This document shows, piece by piece, positions 1 to 7,634 of a stretch of DNA of 64,000 nt. The notes beneath the pieces are model-generated. The model was not told the DNA's origin. It worked only from the letters and a program-made list of their open reading frames with translations, and made no database searches. The translations under genes were made by a program, and so were the position numbers. Within the stretch, counting starts at the first letter, position 1. Every line of letters starts with the position of its first letter. Source of the stretch: Devosia sp. RR2S18 (GTDB taxonomy: Bacteria > Pseudomonadota > Alphaproteobacteria > Rhizobiales > Devosiaceae); assembly GCF_030177755.1 (NCBI RefSeq), contig NZ_CP126539.1, positions 372,001 through 436,000 of the forward strand. Direction: 5' to 3'.

Positions 1-230
1 TCCTCGGTAGTGAGGAGGGGCGTGTAAGGGGGGCGGCCGAACTGCTTAAGGGTCAGGGAAATGCCGAAGACCACGGCAAGCGGCACCAGAAAGAAGATCG
101 CCAACCACAGCGCCGGCGCGGCGATGACCAGCGCCTTGCCGGAGAGACCAATGGCCGTAAGCCCGCGCTCGACCATGTTCCAGGGGCGGCGACGCGGTGG
201 CGCGGGGTGTTCGGCGTCGAAACTGCTCAT
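1..230 (-). CDS. potH: Putrescine ABC transporter permease, N-terminal part (runs off window)
   Basis: Only the first 76 residues lie in the window. The protein starts MSSFDAEHPAPPRRR and then has a basic stretch and one strongly hydrophobic segment (about residues 30-55), as expected for the first transmembrane helix of a PotH/PotB-type inner-membrane permease. Its ATG overlaps the stop codon of the upstream ATPase gene (ATGA at 227-230), so the two are translationally coupled. The potF-potG-potH order supports the subunit assignment. The polyamine specificity is inferred from the neighbours, and the C-terminal permease motif is outside the window. Confidence 0.8.
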   Translation of the reverse strand, partial: MSSFDAEHPAPPRRRPWNMVERGLTAIGLSGKALVIAAPALWLAIFFLVPLAVVFGISLTLKQFGRPPYTPLLTTE

Positions 231-1375
231 GAGGTCAGTACCGCTCCGGAGGTATCGCCCCAGGAGACATAGACCTGCTCGTCCCAGGTGATGGCATCGG
301 GATTGCCGCGCACCGTGTTGGTTTGGGTGACCCGCAGGCGTTTGCCGCTATCGAGCACGATTTGGTAGACGCTCATATCGCCGAGATAGCCGATCTCCTC
401 CACCATGCCCTTGGTGATGTTGGCTTCCCGGATGTTGAGGGGGCGCTCGCGGGTGAGGAGCATTTTTTCGGGGCGGATGGCCCACCAAAGGACCTGATCG
501 GGCGCGCAGTCGACGCCATGGCCCACGAAGATGTCGCATCCCAGTTCGCTCGAGCGGATGCGTACATGGTCGGGCTCATCTTCCACGACGAAGCCTTCAA
601 CCATGTTGACCGAGCCAATGAAGCCGGCGACGAAGCGAGAATTAGGGTATTCGTAGATGTCAGTGGGCTCGCCGATCATGGCGATCTCGCCATAGTTCAT
701 GACGCCGATGCGAGTGGCGAGGGTCATCGCCTCTTCCTGATCGTGCGTCACGACAATGAAGGTGACCCCCAAAGATTCTTGGATCTTGACCAGCTCGAAC
801 TGGGTTTCCTCGCGCAGCTTCTTGTCGAGCGCGCCAAGGGGTTCGTCGAGCAGCAGCAGCTTGGGCCGCTTGGCGAGGGAGCGGGCGAGGGCAACACGTT
901 GGCGCTGGCCACCCGAGAGCTGGTCGGGGCGGCGCTTGCCATAGTCCTGGAGCTTGACGAGGGTGAGGAGCTCGGCGACGCGGTCGGCGATCTCGCCCTT
1001 GGGCAGATGGTCGCGCTTGAGGCCATAGGCGATGTTCTGTTCCACATTCATGTGTGGGAACAGCGCATAGCTCTGGAACATCATGTTAACCGGACGATTA
1101 TACGGAGCTACGCCGGTCATATCCTGGCCGTCGATCTCGATGGTGCCGGAGGTTGGCTCCTCGAACCCGGCCAGCATGCGCAAGAGGGTCGATTTGCCCG
1201 AGCCCGAGCCACCGAGCAGGCAGAACAATTCGCCTTTGAAGATGTCGAGCGACACGTCCGAGACAGCGAAAACGTCACCAAATTTCTTGGTGACGTTCTT
1301 GATGCGGACGAACGGCTTGGCGTTCGGGTCTCGCCAGGGACGGGTGTCGATGGCGATCTGAGGCTTCTTGGCCAT
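227..1375 (-). CDS. potG: Putrescine ABC transporter ATP-binding protein
   Basis: A 382-residue ATPase of the PotA/PotG family that powers polyamine import at the inner membrane. The Walker A motif GGSGSGKST lies at residues 55-63, followed by the Q-loop (MMFQSYALFPHM), the ABC signature LSGGQRQRVALARS, Walker B LLLLDEP and the switch His in VVTHDQEEAM. The C-terminal 120 residues fit the TOBE-type regulatory domain of these importers. It lies between potF and potH; the hairpin at 1396-1421 separates it from potF, and it overlaps potH by 4 bp. PotG rather than PotA is preferred because of the linked PotF-type binding protein. Confidence 0.93.
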   Translation of the reverse strand: MAKKPQIAIDTRPWRDPNAKPFVRIKNVTKKFGDVFAVSDVSLDIFKGELFCLLGGSGSGKSTLLRMLAGFEEPTSGTIEIDGQDMTGVAPYNRPVNMMFQSYALFPHMNVEQNIAYGLKRDHLPKGEIADRVAELLTLVKLQDYGKRRPDQLSGGQRQRVALARSLAKRPKLLLLDEPLGALDKKLREETQFELVKIQESLGVTFIVVTHDQEEAMTLATRIGVMNYGEIAMIGEPTDIYEYPNSRFVAGFIGSVNMVEGFVVEDEPDHVRIRSSELGCDIFVGHGVDCAPDQVLWWAIRPEKMLLTRERPLNIREANITKGMVEEIGYLGDMSVYQIVLDSGKRLRVTQTNTVRGNPDAITWDEQVYVSWGDTSGAVLTS

Positions 1376-1395
1376 GGCGGGACTCGAAAAGGCTG

Positions 1396-1421
1396 AAGGG
1401 GCGGCTTCCGGGCCGCCCCTT
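1396..1421 (-). promoter_or_regulatory. Perfect 10-bp hairpin between potF and potG
   Basis: Inverted repeat AAGGGGCGGC / GCCGCCCCTT with a 6-nt loop. It sits just after the potF stop and just before the potG start. There is no long U-tract directly after it, so it looks more like a partial terminator or an mRNA-stabilising structure that keeps the binding-protein message more abundant than that of the ATPase and permease. Confidence 0.6.
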
Positions 1422-1429
1422 GCATAGAT

Positions 1430-2521
1430 TTACTGGCCGGTTTTGATGCGGGTCCAGGTGCGGGTCAAGAGCTCTTCGAACTCAGGCGTGTGGGCCTGCA
1501 TCACAAAGGCCTTCTCAATGGTCTCGGCGGGCGGGTAGATGCCCGGGTTGGACTTGACCTCTTCGTCCACGAACTCGAGTGCCGGCAGGTTGGGGTTGGC
1601 GTAGAACACGTAGTTGGTGATATCAGCCACGACCTCGGGCTCGAGGATGTAGTTGATGAACTTGTGAGCGTTCTCCGGATGCGGAGCATCGACCGGGATC
1701 GCGAGGAAATCGAAGAGAGTGGCAGCGCCTTCTTCGGGGATGAGGTAGTTCACCTCCACGCCCTGCCCAGCCTGCTCGGCGGCGTCCGAAGCGATGAAGA
1801 TGTCACCGGAATAGCCGAGCGCCAGGCAGATTTCACCATTGCCCAGATCGTCGATGTACTGGGAGGAATTATAGTAGCGGATCGAGGGTTTGATGGAGTT
1901 CATCAGTTCCTCGGCCTGCGCCAAGTCTTCCTCGCTCTCGGAGTTGGGATCAAGACCCAGATAGTGCAGGGCAATGCCCATAACTTCTGAGGGGCTATCG
2001 AGCACGGCCACGCCGCAATCGGCAAGCTTACTGACGGTCTCTGGATCAAACAGCAGGTCCCAGCTCTGCGGCAACTCGTCGGTACCCAGCGCCTCGGCGA
2101 CCTCGGCGACGTTGTAGCCCAAACCGATAGTGTTGATCATGTAAGGCACGCCATGAGCGTTGTCCGGGTCCTGCGCTGATGCAGTGTCCATCACGGCCGG
2201 ATCGAGATTGCCCAGATTGGTGAGCTTGGACTTGTCGAGCGGCAGGATGAGGCCCGCCTGGATCTGGCGCTCAAGGAAATTGCCCGAGGGCACCACGATA
2301 TCATAGCCCGAATTGCCGGCCAGCAGCTTGGCGTCGACGATCTCGTTGTTGTCGTAGACGTCGTAGTTCACCTTGATGCCGGTTTCGGCTTCGAAATTGG
2401 CGATGGTGTCTTCGGCAATGTAATCGGACCAGTTGTAGACGTTGAGGACCGGCTCTTCCTGGGCCAGCGCGGGGGCCGCGACCATGAGAGTGCCGAAGGC
2501 AAGGGCGAGCGATCTATTCAT
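1430..2521 (-). CDS. potF: Putrescine-binding periplasmic protein
   Basis: A 363-residue extracytoplasmic solute-binding protein (spermidine/putrescine family 1). Residues 1-20 form a signal peptide ending in APALA-QEE. The mature protein begins with LNVYNWSDYI, the hallmark ligand-pocket segment of PotD/PotF proteins, and has the GYDIVVPSGNFLERQ and LALGYSGDIF segments typical of PotF. It delivers ligand to PotG-PotH and is first in its minus-strand operon. Putrescine is more likely than spermidine, but binding residues alone do not settle this. Confidence 0.92.
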   Translation of the reverse strand: MNRSLALAFGTLMVAAPALAQEEPVLNVYNWSDYIAEDTIANFEAETGIKVNYDVYDNNEIVDAKLLAGNSGYDIVVPSGNFLERQIQAGLILPLDKSKLTNLGNLDPAVMDTASAQDPDNAHGVPYMINTIGLGYNVAEVAEALGTDELPQSWDLLFDPETVSKLADCGVAVLDSPSEVMGIALHYLGLDPNSESEEDLAQAEELMNSIKPSIRYYNSSQYIDDLGNGEICLALGYSGDIFIASDAAEQAGQGVEVNYLIPEEGAATLFDFLAIPVDAPHPENAHKFINYILEPEVVADITNYVFYANPNLPALEFVDEEVKSNPGIYPPAETIEKAFVMQAHTPEFEELLTRTWTRIKTGQ

Positions 2522-2687
2522 CTGGATTGAGGCTCCTGTTCGGGGTTTTTGTCTTTGCGACTGGTGAAGTGCGGCCGGCCGCAGAGTGGGTGTGCAGCCG
2601 GCAAGGGCTGCAAAGCAGGCTCAAGCGCCGGCGCTCATCTGGGAGTGCCCGTGCCATCTGGCGTGTGCGCTAGCGGTGCAGAAAACA

Positions 2688-2705
2688 AGCGCTGGAAAGC
2701 GCTGG
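2688..2705. promoter_or_regulatory. Direct repeat AGCGCTGG x2, possible operator
   Basis: Two copies of AGCGCTGG (2688-2695 and 2698-2705) separated by AA, each containing the palindrome AGCGCT. Located about 170 bp upstream of potF and 260 bp upstream of psuG. The spacing of about one helical turn suits a dimeric regulator, but the regulator is unknown. Confidence 0.3.
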
Positions 2706-2878
2706 ATAACTCGGCTGACATGGACCCGTATCTGGGTGCGTATCGATCGGCGGACAGGGCGCGATCAACGATGTCGGTCTGCAGCGAAGTACCCTTTCCC
2801 GCTGGAGTTACTCAGGCAAACTAGAGGCAAAAGAGCTATACGACAAGGGACATGGCACCATGTTCTTGCGGGGGTTGA

Positions 2879-2898
2879 CGCCCTGCGGCATCAGGGCG
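2879..2898 (+). promoter_or_regulatory. Hairpin in psuG leader
   Basis: CGCCCTG / CAGGGCG with a 6-nt loop, 65 bp upstream of the psuG start and directly after a TTGACG sequence that could serve as a -35 element. It could be an operator or a leader structure. Confidence 0.3.
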
Positions 2899-2963
2899 CA
2901 AAAACCCGCGCCGACCCAAGGCCGAGATCGGCCTTCTGCTCCTTTCAAGAAAGCTGTTTTTCC

Positions 2964-3911
2964 ATGACTGCTAAGGCCTATCTTTCCATCAGCCCGGACG
3001 TGAAGAAGGCCCTGGCCGATGGCAAGCCGGTGGTGGCACTGGAAAGCACCATCATCACGCATGGCATGCCGTACCCGCAGAACCTCGAAATGGCCAAGAA
3101 GGTGGAAGGGATCGTGCGCGAGCATAGCGCGGTGCCCGCCACCATCGCAATCATGGATGGCCGCTTCTGCGTGGGAGTCTCCGGCGAAGACCTGGAGCGG
3201 TTGGCACTGGAAGGCCTTAAGGCCGCCAAGGCCTCCCGCCGCGACGTTTCTGCCCTTCTGGTGCAGGGGGTGATCGCCGGAACGACCGTGGCGACCACCA
3301 TGCAGATTGCAGCCTTGGCGGGTATCCATGTGTTTGCCACTGGCGGCATTGGTGGCGTGCACCGCGGGGCCGAGGAGACTTTCGACATTTCGGCCGATCT
3401 CCAGGAACTGGGACGCACCCCCGTCGCGGTGGTTTGTGCCGGCGCCAAATCCATTCTCGACATCGCCAAGACGCTCGAAGTGCTCGAGACCAATGGCGTG
3501 CCTGTGCTGGGCTATGGCACCGACCAGTTCCCGGCGTTCTGGGCGCGCGAGAGTGGTCACAAGGTGGATCACCGGTTCGATGCGGCCGAGGATATCGCCA
3601 AAATCGTGGCCCTGCAGATCGATCTGGGGCTCGGTGGCGTTCTCGTCGCCAACCCGATCCCGGAAGAAGACGCACTTGATCCGGCCGCCATCGAGGCGCG
3701 GATTGCCGAAGCCATCGCAGGAGCCGAGGCGGAAGGGGTTTCCCGCAAGGAGCTGACGCCTTTCCTGCTCAAGCGCATCTTCGAATTGACCGGTGGCAAG
3801 TCGCTGCAATCCAACATCGCGCTGGTAGAAAATAACGCCAAGGTGGCAGCCCACATCGCCGTGTCCTTGGCCGGCCGGATGCCGGGCAAGCCGGCAGCGC
3901 GCCGCGCATGA
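2964..3911 (+). CDS. psuG: Pseudouridine-5'-phosphate glycosidase
   Basis: A 315-residue enzyme that cleaves the C-C glycosidic bond of pseudouridine 5'-phosphate to uracil and ribose 5-phosphate. Catalytic residues match E. coli PsuG (E31, K93, K166) with a constant offset of four: E27 in VALESTIITHG, K89 in AAKASRRD and K162 in CAGAKSILD. The FATGGIGGVHRGAE loop is also present. I chose the ATG at 2964 because the usual family N-terminus (LSISPDVKKAL) starts there; E. coli PsuG is about 312 residues. It overlaps psuK by 4 bp, giving a compact two-gene pseudouridine salvage operon. Confidence 0.96.
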   Translation: MTAKAYLSISPDVKKALADGKPVVALESTIITHGMPYPQNLEMAKKVEGIVREHSAVPATIAIMDGRFCVGVSGEDLERLALEGLKAAKASRRDVSALLVQGVIAGTTVATTMQIAALAGIHVFATGGIGGVHRGAEETFDISADLQELGRTPVAVVCAGAKSILDIAKTLEVLETNGVPVLGYGTDQFPAFWARESGHKVDHRFDAAEDIAKIVALQIDLGLGGVLVANPIPEEDALDPAAIEARIAEAIAGAEAEGVSRKELTPFLLKRIFELTGGKSLQSNIALVENNAKVAAHIAVSLAGRMPGKPAARRA

Positions 3912-4792
3912 ACGACCGCGTCCTGGTCGTCGGCGACGTGATGACCGATGTCATCGTGGCGCCGGAGGGTCCGCTGGTGCATGGCAGTGATCGCCGAGCC
4001 AAGATCCGCAGCCGCCCGGGCGGGTCGGGTGCAAACCAGGCGGTGTGGCTGGGCGCCATGGCCACCAAGGTGGTGTTTGCCGCCCGCGTGGGCGCGGACG
4101 ACAAGGCCATGTACGAGGAGTATTTCCGAAGCTTGGGTGTTATTCCTGCGCTGGCAGGGGATGCAAACGAGCCTTCCGGCGTACTGGTGACCATTCTTGA
4201 TCCCGATGGGGAACGAAGTTTCCTCAGTGATCGGGGGGCCAACCTCCATTTGTGCAGCGCCGACTTGCCCGAGAGCCTTCTTGCCGAGATCGGCATGGTG
4301 ATGGTGTCGGGCTATAGCTTTTTTGCGCCGGGCCCACGGGCTGCGGTGAAGAAGTTACTTGGGGCGGCCAAGGCGCGCGGCATTGCCGTGGCCATTGATC
4401 CCGCCTCGATCGGCTTTCTCGAAGAGGTTGGGGCCGCAGCTTTCCTGGAATGGACGGCGGGTGCCGACTGGCTCTTTGCCAATGAAAGCGAGGCCGAACT
4501 GTTGTGCGGCGAGGCCGATTTCGAGGCCTGCATGCGGTGCTTGGGCAACCGCTTCGCCAATGTGGTCATCAAGCGCGGACGCTATGGCGCGGCTCTGGGC
4601 GGCAAGGACGGCGCGCGCGTGGCGCTTTCGGCGCCGGTGGTAAACGTGGTGGATTCAACCGGGGCAGGAGATGCCTTCGCCGCCGGCTTCATCGCCGCGC
4701 ACCTATCGGGCAAGGATGAAGCTACCGCCTTGGCGCAGGCCGTTGCCGCTGGCGCCAAGGCCGTACAAAAGCTGGGTGGGCAGCCGGACTAG
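3908..4792 (+). CDS. psuK: Pseudouridine kinase (PfkB family)
   Basis: A 294-residue ribokinase-like sugar kinase. The N-terminal PfkB signature is RPGGSGANQAVWLG (residues 36-49) and the C-terminal one is DSTGAGDAFAAGF, whose second Asp is the catalytic base. It starts inside the psuG stop (ATGA). In E. coli, PsuK phosphorylates pseudouridine to the substrate of PsuG, so the pair converts pseudouridine from RNA turnover into uracil and ribose 5-phosphate. The 3' end overlaps the convergent peptidase gene by 4 bp. Another nucleoside or sugar substrate cannot be excluded from the fold alone, but psuG linkage makes this assignment strong. Confidence 0.92.
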   Translation: MNDRVLVVGDVMTDVIVAPEGPLVHGSDRRAKIRSRPGGSGANQAVWLGAMATKVVFAARVGADDKAMYEEYFRSLGVIPALAGDANEPSGVLVTILDPDGERSFLSDRGANLHLCSADLPESLLAEIGMVMVSGYSFFAPGPRAAVKKLLGAAKARGIAVAIDPASIGFLEEVGAAAFLEWTAGADWLFANESEAELLCGEADFEACMRCLGNRFANVVIKRGRYGAALGGKDGARVALSAPVVNVVDSTGAGDAFAAGFIAAHLSGKDEATALAQAVAAGAKAVQKLGGQPD

Positions 4793-6183
4793 CCGGCCAG
4801 CGCCGCCAGCACCCGCACCCAGGAGCGGATGCCGCGGTGGTAGCTTTCGAGGTCGTATTTCTCGTTGGGCGAGTGGATCTGGTCGTCCACATGAGCAAAG
4901 CCGATGAGGAGCGTGTCGAGCCCCAAGATCTTCTTGAAATCGCCCGCGACAGGGATGGAGCCGCCCGAGCCGGTAATCACGGCGTCCTTGTTCCACTCGG
5001 CGGAAAGACCGGCGAGGGCCTGGCACAGATGGGTGCCGTCGCTGGGGACGGTGATGGCTGGCGAGCCGCCATGGGGCGTGAACTTGACCGAACAATCGGC
5101 AGGCAGGCGTTCCTCGACATGCTTGCGGAAGGCGGCACGGATCTTGGCCGGATCCATGCCGGATACCAAGCGGAAGGAAATCTTGGCGCTCGCCTTAGCG
5201 GGGATCACCGTCTTGAAGCCGTCGCCGGTATAGCCACCGATCATGCCATTGATCTCGCAGGTAGGGCGGGCCCAGAGCATTTCGAGCACGGAGCGGTTCT
5301 GTTCGCCGGCGGGAACGGAGAGACCCACCTCGCCCAGGAATTTTGCCTCATCAAAGCCAAGGCTGGCCCATTGCGCCTTGAGCTCGGGGCTGATCTCGGC
5401 AACGTCGTCGTAGAAGCTGGGGAGGGTCACCGAACCATCGGGGGCGCGGAGCGAAGCAATGATCTCGGCCAGCACCTGGTTGGGGTTGCGCGCGGCATTG
5501 CCGAACATGCCCGAATGCAGGTCCTTGTTGGCGCAAGTGATCTCGATTTCGTCGGCGACGAGGCCGCGCAGCATGGTGGTGATCGAGGGCGTCTGGCGGT
5601 TCCACATATCCGTGTCGCAGACCAGCGCAATGTCAGCGGCGGCGAGTTCGTCGCGATGGGCCTCCATGAAAGGCGGCAGGTTCTTGCCACCGGACTCCTC
5701 CTCGCCCTCGAGCATCAAGGAGACCTTGACTGGCAGGGTGCCGGTCGCGGTTTTCCAGGCGCGGCAGGCCTCGATAAAGGTCATCATCTGACCCTTGTCG
5801 TCGGAAGCACCGCGCGCCACGATGATCTTGCGGCCGTCCGCCCCCTCCTTGAGCTGCGGCTCGAACGGATCGGAATGCCAGAGTTCTACAGGGTCGACCG
5901 GCTGCACGTCGTAATGGGCGTAAAACAGCACATGGGGGCCGGCCTGGTCGGTCCCGTGGCCAACCACGACGGGGTGGCCTGGCGTCGGCCGGGCGGCGGC
6001 ATCAAAACCCAGCCCGGCCAGTTCGCTCACCAGCCAGTCGGCGGCCCGCTGGCACTCGGCGGCATAGGCCGGGTCGGTGGAAATGGACTTGATGCGAAGC
6101 AGTTCATAGAGCCGCTCGAGACTCTGCTCGAGCCCGGCGTCCACCTGGGCGAGAACGGCATCGACTTGGCTCTGAACTGGCAT
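4789..6183 (-). CDS. M20 family metallo-dipeptidase
   Basis: A 464-residue M20 (ArgE/DapE/carnosinase-like) peptidase. Zinc-site motifs are visible: YAHYDVQP, RGASDDKGQ and LEGEEESGG. Length and layout match cytosolic M20 dipeptidases, with a lid/dimerisation domain in the middle (roughly residues 200-370). I start at the ATG at 6183 (MPVQSQVDAV) because the longer frame upstream has low-complexity sequence and would cross the promoter of the divergent regulator. The substrate is unknown; the divergent FCD-type regulator at 6293 may control it. Confidence 0.88.
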   Translation of the reverse strand: MPVQSQVDAVLAQVDAGLEQSLERLYELLRIKSISTDPAYAAECQRAADWLVSELAGLGFDAAARPTPGHPVVVGHGTDQAGPHVLFYAHYDVQPVDPVELWHSDPFEPQLKEGADGRKIIVARGASDDKGQMMTFIEACRAWKTATGTLPVKVSLMLEGEEESGGKNLPPFMEAHRDELAAADIALVCDTDMWNRQTPSITTMLRGLVADEIEITCANKDLHSGMFGNAARNPNQVLAEIIASLRAPDGSVTLPSFYDDVAEISPELKAQWASLGFDEAKFLGEVGLSVPAGEQNRSVLEMLWARPTCEINGMIGGYTGDGFKTVIPAKASAKISFRLVSGMDPAKIRAAFRKHVEERLPADCSVKFTPHGGSPAITVPSDGTHLCQALAGLSAEWNKDAVITGSGGSIPVAGDFKKILGLDTLLIGFAHVDDQIHSPNEKYDLESYHRGIRSWVRVLAALAG

Positions 6184-6260
6184 GGCGCGAATCCTTGCTT
6201 GGCGTTGGGCGGCACCTTGGCGCGGCGCTGCGTGGCTGTCCACCGCCCGAGAAAGTGTTA

Positions 6261-6272
6261 TTGTATGACCAA
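6261..6272. promoter_or_regulatory. Possible GntR/FCD operator
   Basis: TTGTATGACCAA is an imperfect dyad (TTG-N6-CAA) between the divergent peptidase and GntR/FCD regulator genes, about 20 bp before the regulator start. Its size and position suit an autoregulatory operator, but FCD operators vary and this is only suggestive. Confidence 0.3.
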
Positions 6273-6292
6273 GGCTTACCAAAAGGGGCGGG

Positions 6293-7060
6293 ATGACCGA
6301 AGAGCGGCGGACCACGGGGGAGTTGATCGCGGCGATTGCCGGCCGCGTGCCGCTGCGCAACCTCCACTCGCAGGTGCTCTGGCAGCTGGGCGTCGCCATC
6401 GTACGTGGGGATTATCAGGAAAACAGCATCCTGCCGCCCGACGCCGACCTTCTGGGGCGCTTTGGCGTTTCCCGCACCGTGTTGCGCGAAGCCCTCAAGA
6501 CCCTTGCGGCCAAGGGCATGATCGAGCCGCGGGCGCGCATCGGCACCCGCGTGCTGCCGCGACGGCGGTGGAACCTCTTCGATGCGGACGTGCTGTCTTG
6601 GCACTTCGAAACGGGGCCGGACGTGGCGTTCCTCCGTAGCCTTGCCGAGGTCAGGATCGGGGTGGAGCTTGAGTCGGCCGCTCTGGCGGCGGAGCGCCGA
6701 ACCGAAGAGCAGGCGCGGGCTTTGCTCGACTGCGCGGCGAACATGGGTGCGGCGACCAGCGCAGTGGAGTTCGCGCGCGCCGACCTCGCCTTTCACCGGA
6801 TCGTGGCGGAGGCTTCGGGCAACCCGTTCATGGCCTCGATTAGCGCTTTGGTAGAACTGGCGCTGACGGCATCCTTCACCATCAGCTCACCGGTCGAGGA
6901 GCCGGCGCTGCTCGAAGCGGCGGTGCTGTCCCACCGGCGCATCGCCACGGCTATCGCCGAGGGGCGGGCGGACGAGGCGCGCGCCGCCATGCGGACGGTG
7001 ATTTCCGAAGGGCTCGCCCGGGCCGCAGGCAAACTGGAAGCAGCTTCTCCTCTGCGGTAG
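6293..7060 (+). CDS. FadR-subfamily (GntR/FCD) transcriptional regulator
   Basis: A 255-residue regulator. The N-terminal winged helix (about residues 20-90) has the GntR pattern NSILPPDADLLGRFGVSRTVLREALKTL..GMI. The C-terminal all-helical FCD domain keeps the metal-ligand-like positions (D in RADLAFHRIV, H in LSHRRIA). The linker with DADVLSWHFE resembles regulators of sugar-acid catabolism such as DgoR, but no sugar-acid genes are adjacent. It is divergent from the M20 peptidase at 6183, its most likely local target. The inducer is unknown. Confidence 0.88.
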   Translation: MTEERRTTGELIAAIAGRVPLRNLHSQVLWQLGVAIVRGDYQENSILPPDADLLGRFGVSRTVLREALKTLAAKGMIEPRARIGTRVLPRRRWNLFDADVLSWHFETGPDVAFLRSLAEVRIGVELESAALAAERRTEEQARALLDCAANMGAATSAVEFARADLAFHRIVAEASGNPFMASISALVELALTASFTISSPVEEPALLEAAVLSHRRIATAIAEGRADEARAAMRTVISEGLARAAGKLEAASPLR

Positions 7061-7131
7061 TTTTTTTCGGCGACCGGCGTCGAAACCGAGCACCTCCAAT
7101 CGTCGTCAGGTACAGCAAGGGAGTTCCGAAC

Positions 7132-7485
7132 ATGAACACGATGGCAGTGCAGGGAATCTTCGCCTCATCCGTGGTCCGCGACATTGATGCGGCGCTAGCC
7201 TGGTACGAAAAGCTGCTGGGGCGGCCCGCGGATGACCAGCCCATCCCAGGCATGGCGCAATGGCGCAACATGGGAGCCGCAGGCTTCCAGCTCTGGGCGG
7301 ACGAGACCCGTGCCGGCAAGAGCATCACGACTATCGTGGTATTAGATCTGGCGGCAGAGCAGGCACGATTGGCAACTCATGAGATCTCCCTGGTGAACGA
7401 AGCCCAGGGACCATTCGGCGCCGTAGCACAGGTGTTCGATCCCGAAGGAAACAGAATAAACTTCGCCCAGCCACCGCAGGGCTGA
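7132..7485 (+). CDS. VOC / glyoxalase-fold protein
   Basis: A 117-residue single-domain vicinal-oxygen-chelate protein. It opens with GIFASSVVRDIDAALAWYEKLLGRP and closes with AQVFDPEGNRINFAQP, the usual start and end of the glyoxalase/bleomycin-resistance fold (the last motif normally carries a metal-ligand Glu; here the position reads Asn-Arg-Ile-Asn, so metal binding may be lost). The substrate is unknown. It stands alone, 71 bp after the FCD regulator. Confidence 0.75.
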   Translation: MNTMAVQGIFASSVVRDIDAALAWYEKLLGRPADDQPIPGMAQWRNMGAAGFQLWADETRAGKSITTIVVLDLAAEQARLATHEISLVNEAQGPFGAVAQVFDPEGNRINFAQPPQG

Positions 7486-7506
7486 CGTTCTGTAGGGATG
7501 CCGGAA

Positions 7507-7580
7507 TGGTGGAGCTGAGCGGGAAACCCGCTGACCTCGCTATTGCGAACGACGCGCTCTCCCAACTGAGCTACAGCCGC
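7507..7580 (-). pseudogene. Degenerate tRNA-Ala(CGC) remnant
   Basis: Reading the minus strand from 7580, the D-arm is intact (TAGCTCAGTTGGGAGAGC), the anticodon loop TTCGCAA gives CGC, and a CCA end is encoded at 7507-7509. The acceptor stem pairs with one C-C mismatch and keeps the G3-U70 alanine identity pair. The anticodon stem has a C-A mismatch and two wobbles. The T-arm has lost its normal 7-nt TTCGAAT-type loop (it reads GCGGGTTTCCCGC). At 74 nt it is about 2 nt short. I therefore call it a decayed tRNA rather than a functional one; a tRNA scan would decide. Confidence 0.7.
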
Positions 7581-7634
7581 GTTCTGACGGTGTCAGATAT
7601 GGACAAATCGGCACTGAGGGCGAGGGCTCCGGCT

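Larger units (their letters stand above)
2522..2963. other. 442-bp divergent intergenic region, potF / psuG
   Basis: No gene or known riboswitch recognised. It must hold the promoters of potF (minus) and psuG (plus). I see a direct repeat at 2688-2705 and a 7-bp hairpin at 2879-2898, listed separately. A reading frame continuous with psuG runs back to 2586, but its translation is Arg/Ala-rich and unlike PsuG, so I treat it as non-coding. Confidence 0.5.

Noticed and set aside
2586..2963. In-frame extension upstream of psuG
   Set aside because: The extra 126 residues are Arg/Ala-rich, not PsuG-like, and would remove the divergent promoter region. The ATG at 2964 matches family length.
4837..6639. 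600-codon open frame on the plus strand across the M20 peptidase and regulator
   Set aside because: It is antisense to a clear peptidase with zinc motifs. Long antisense frames are common in GC-rich coding DNA, and its translation shows no domain.
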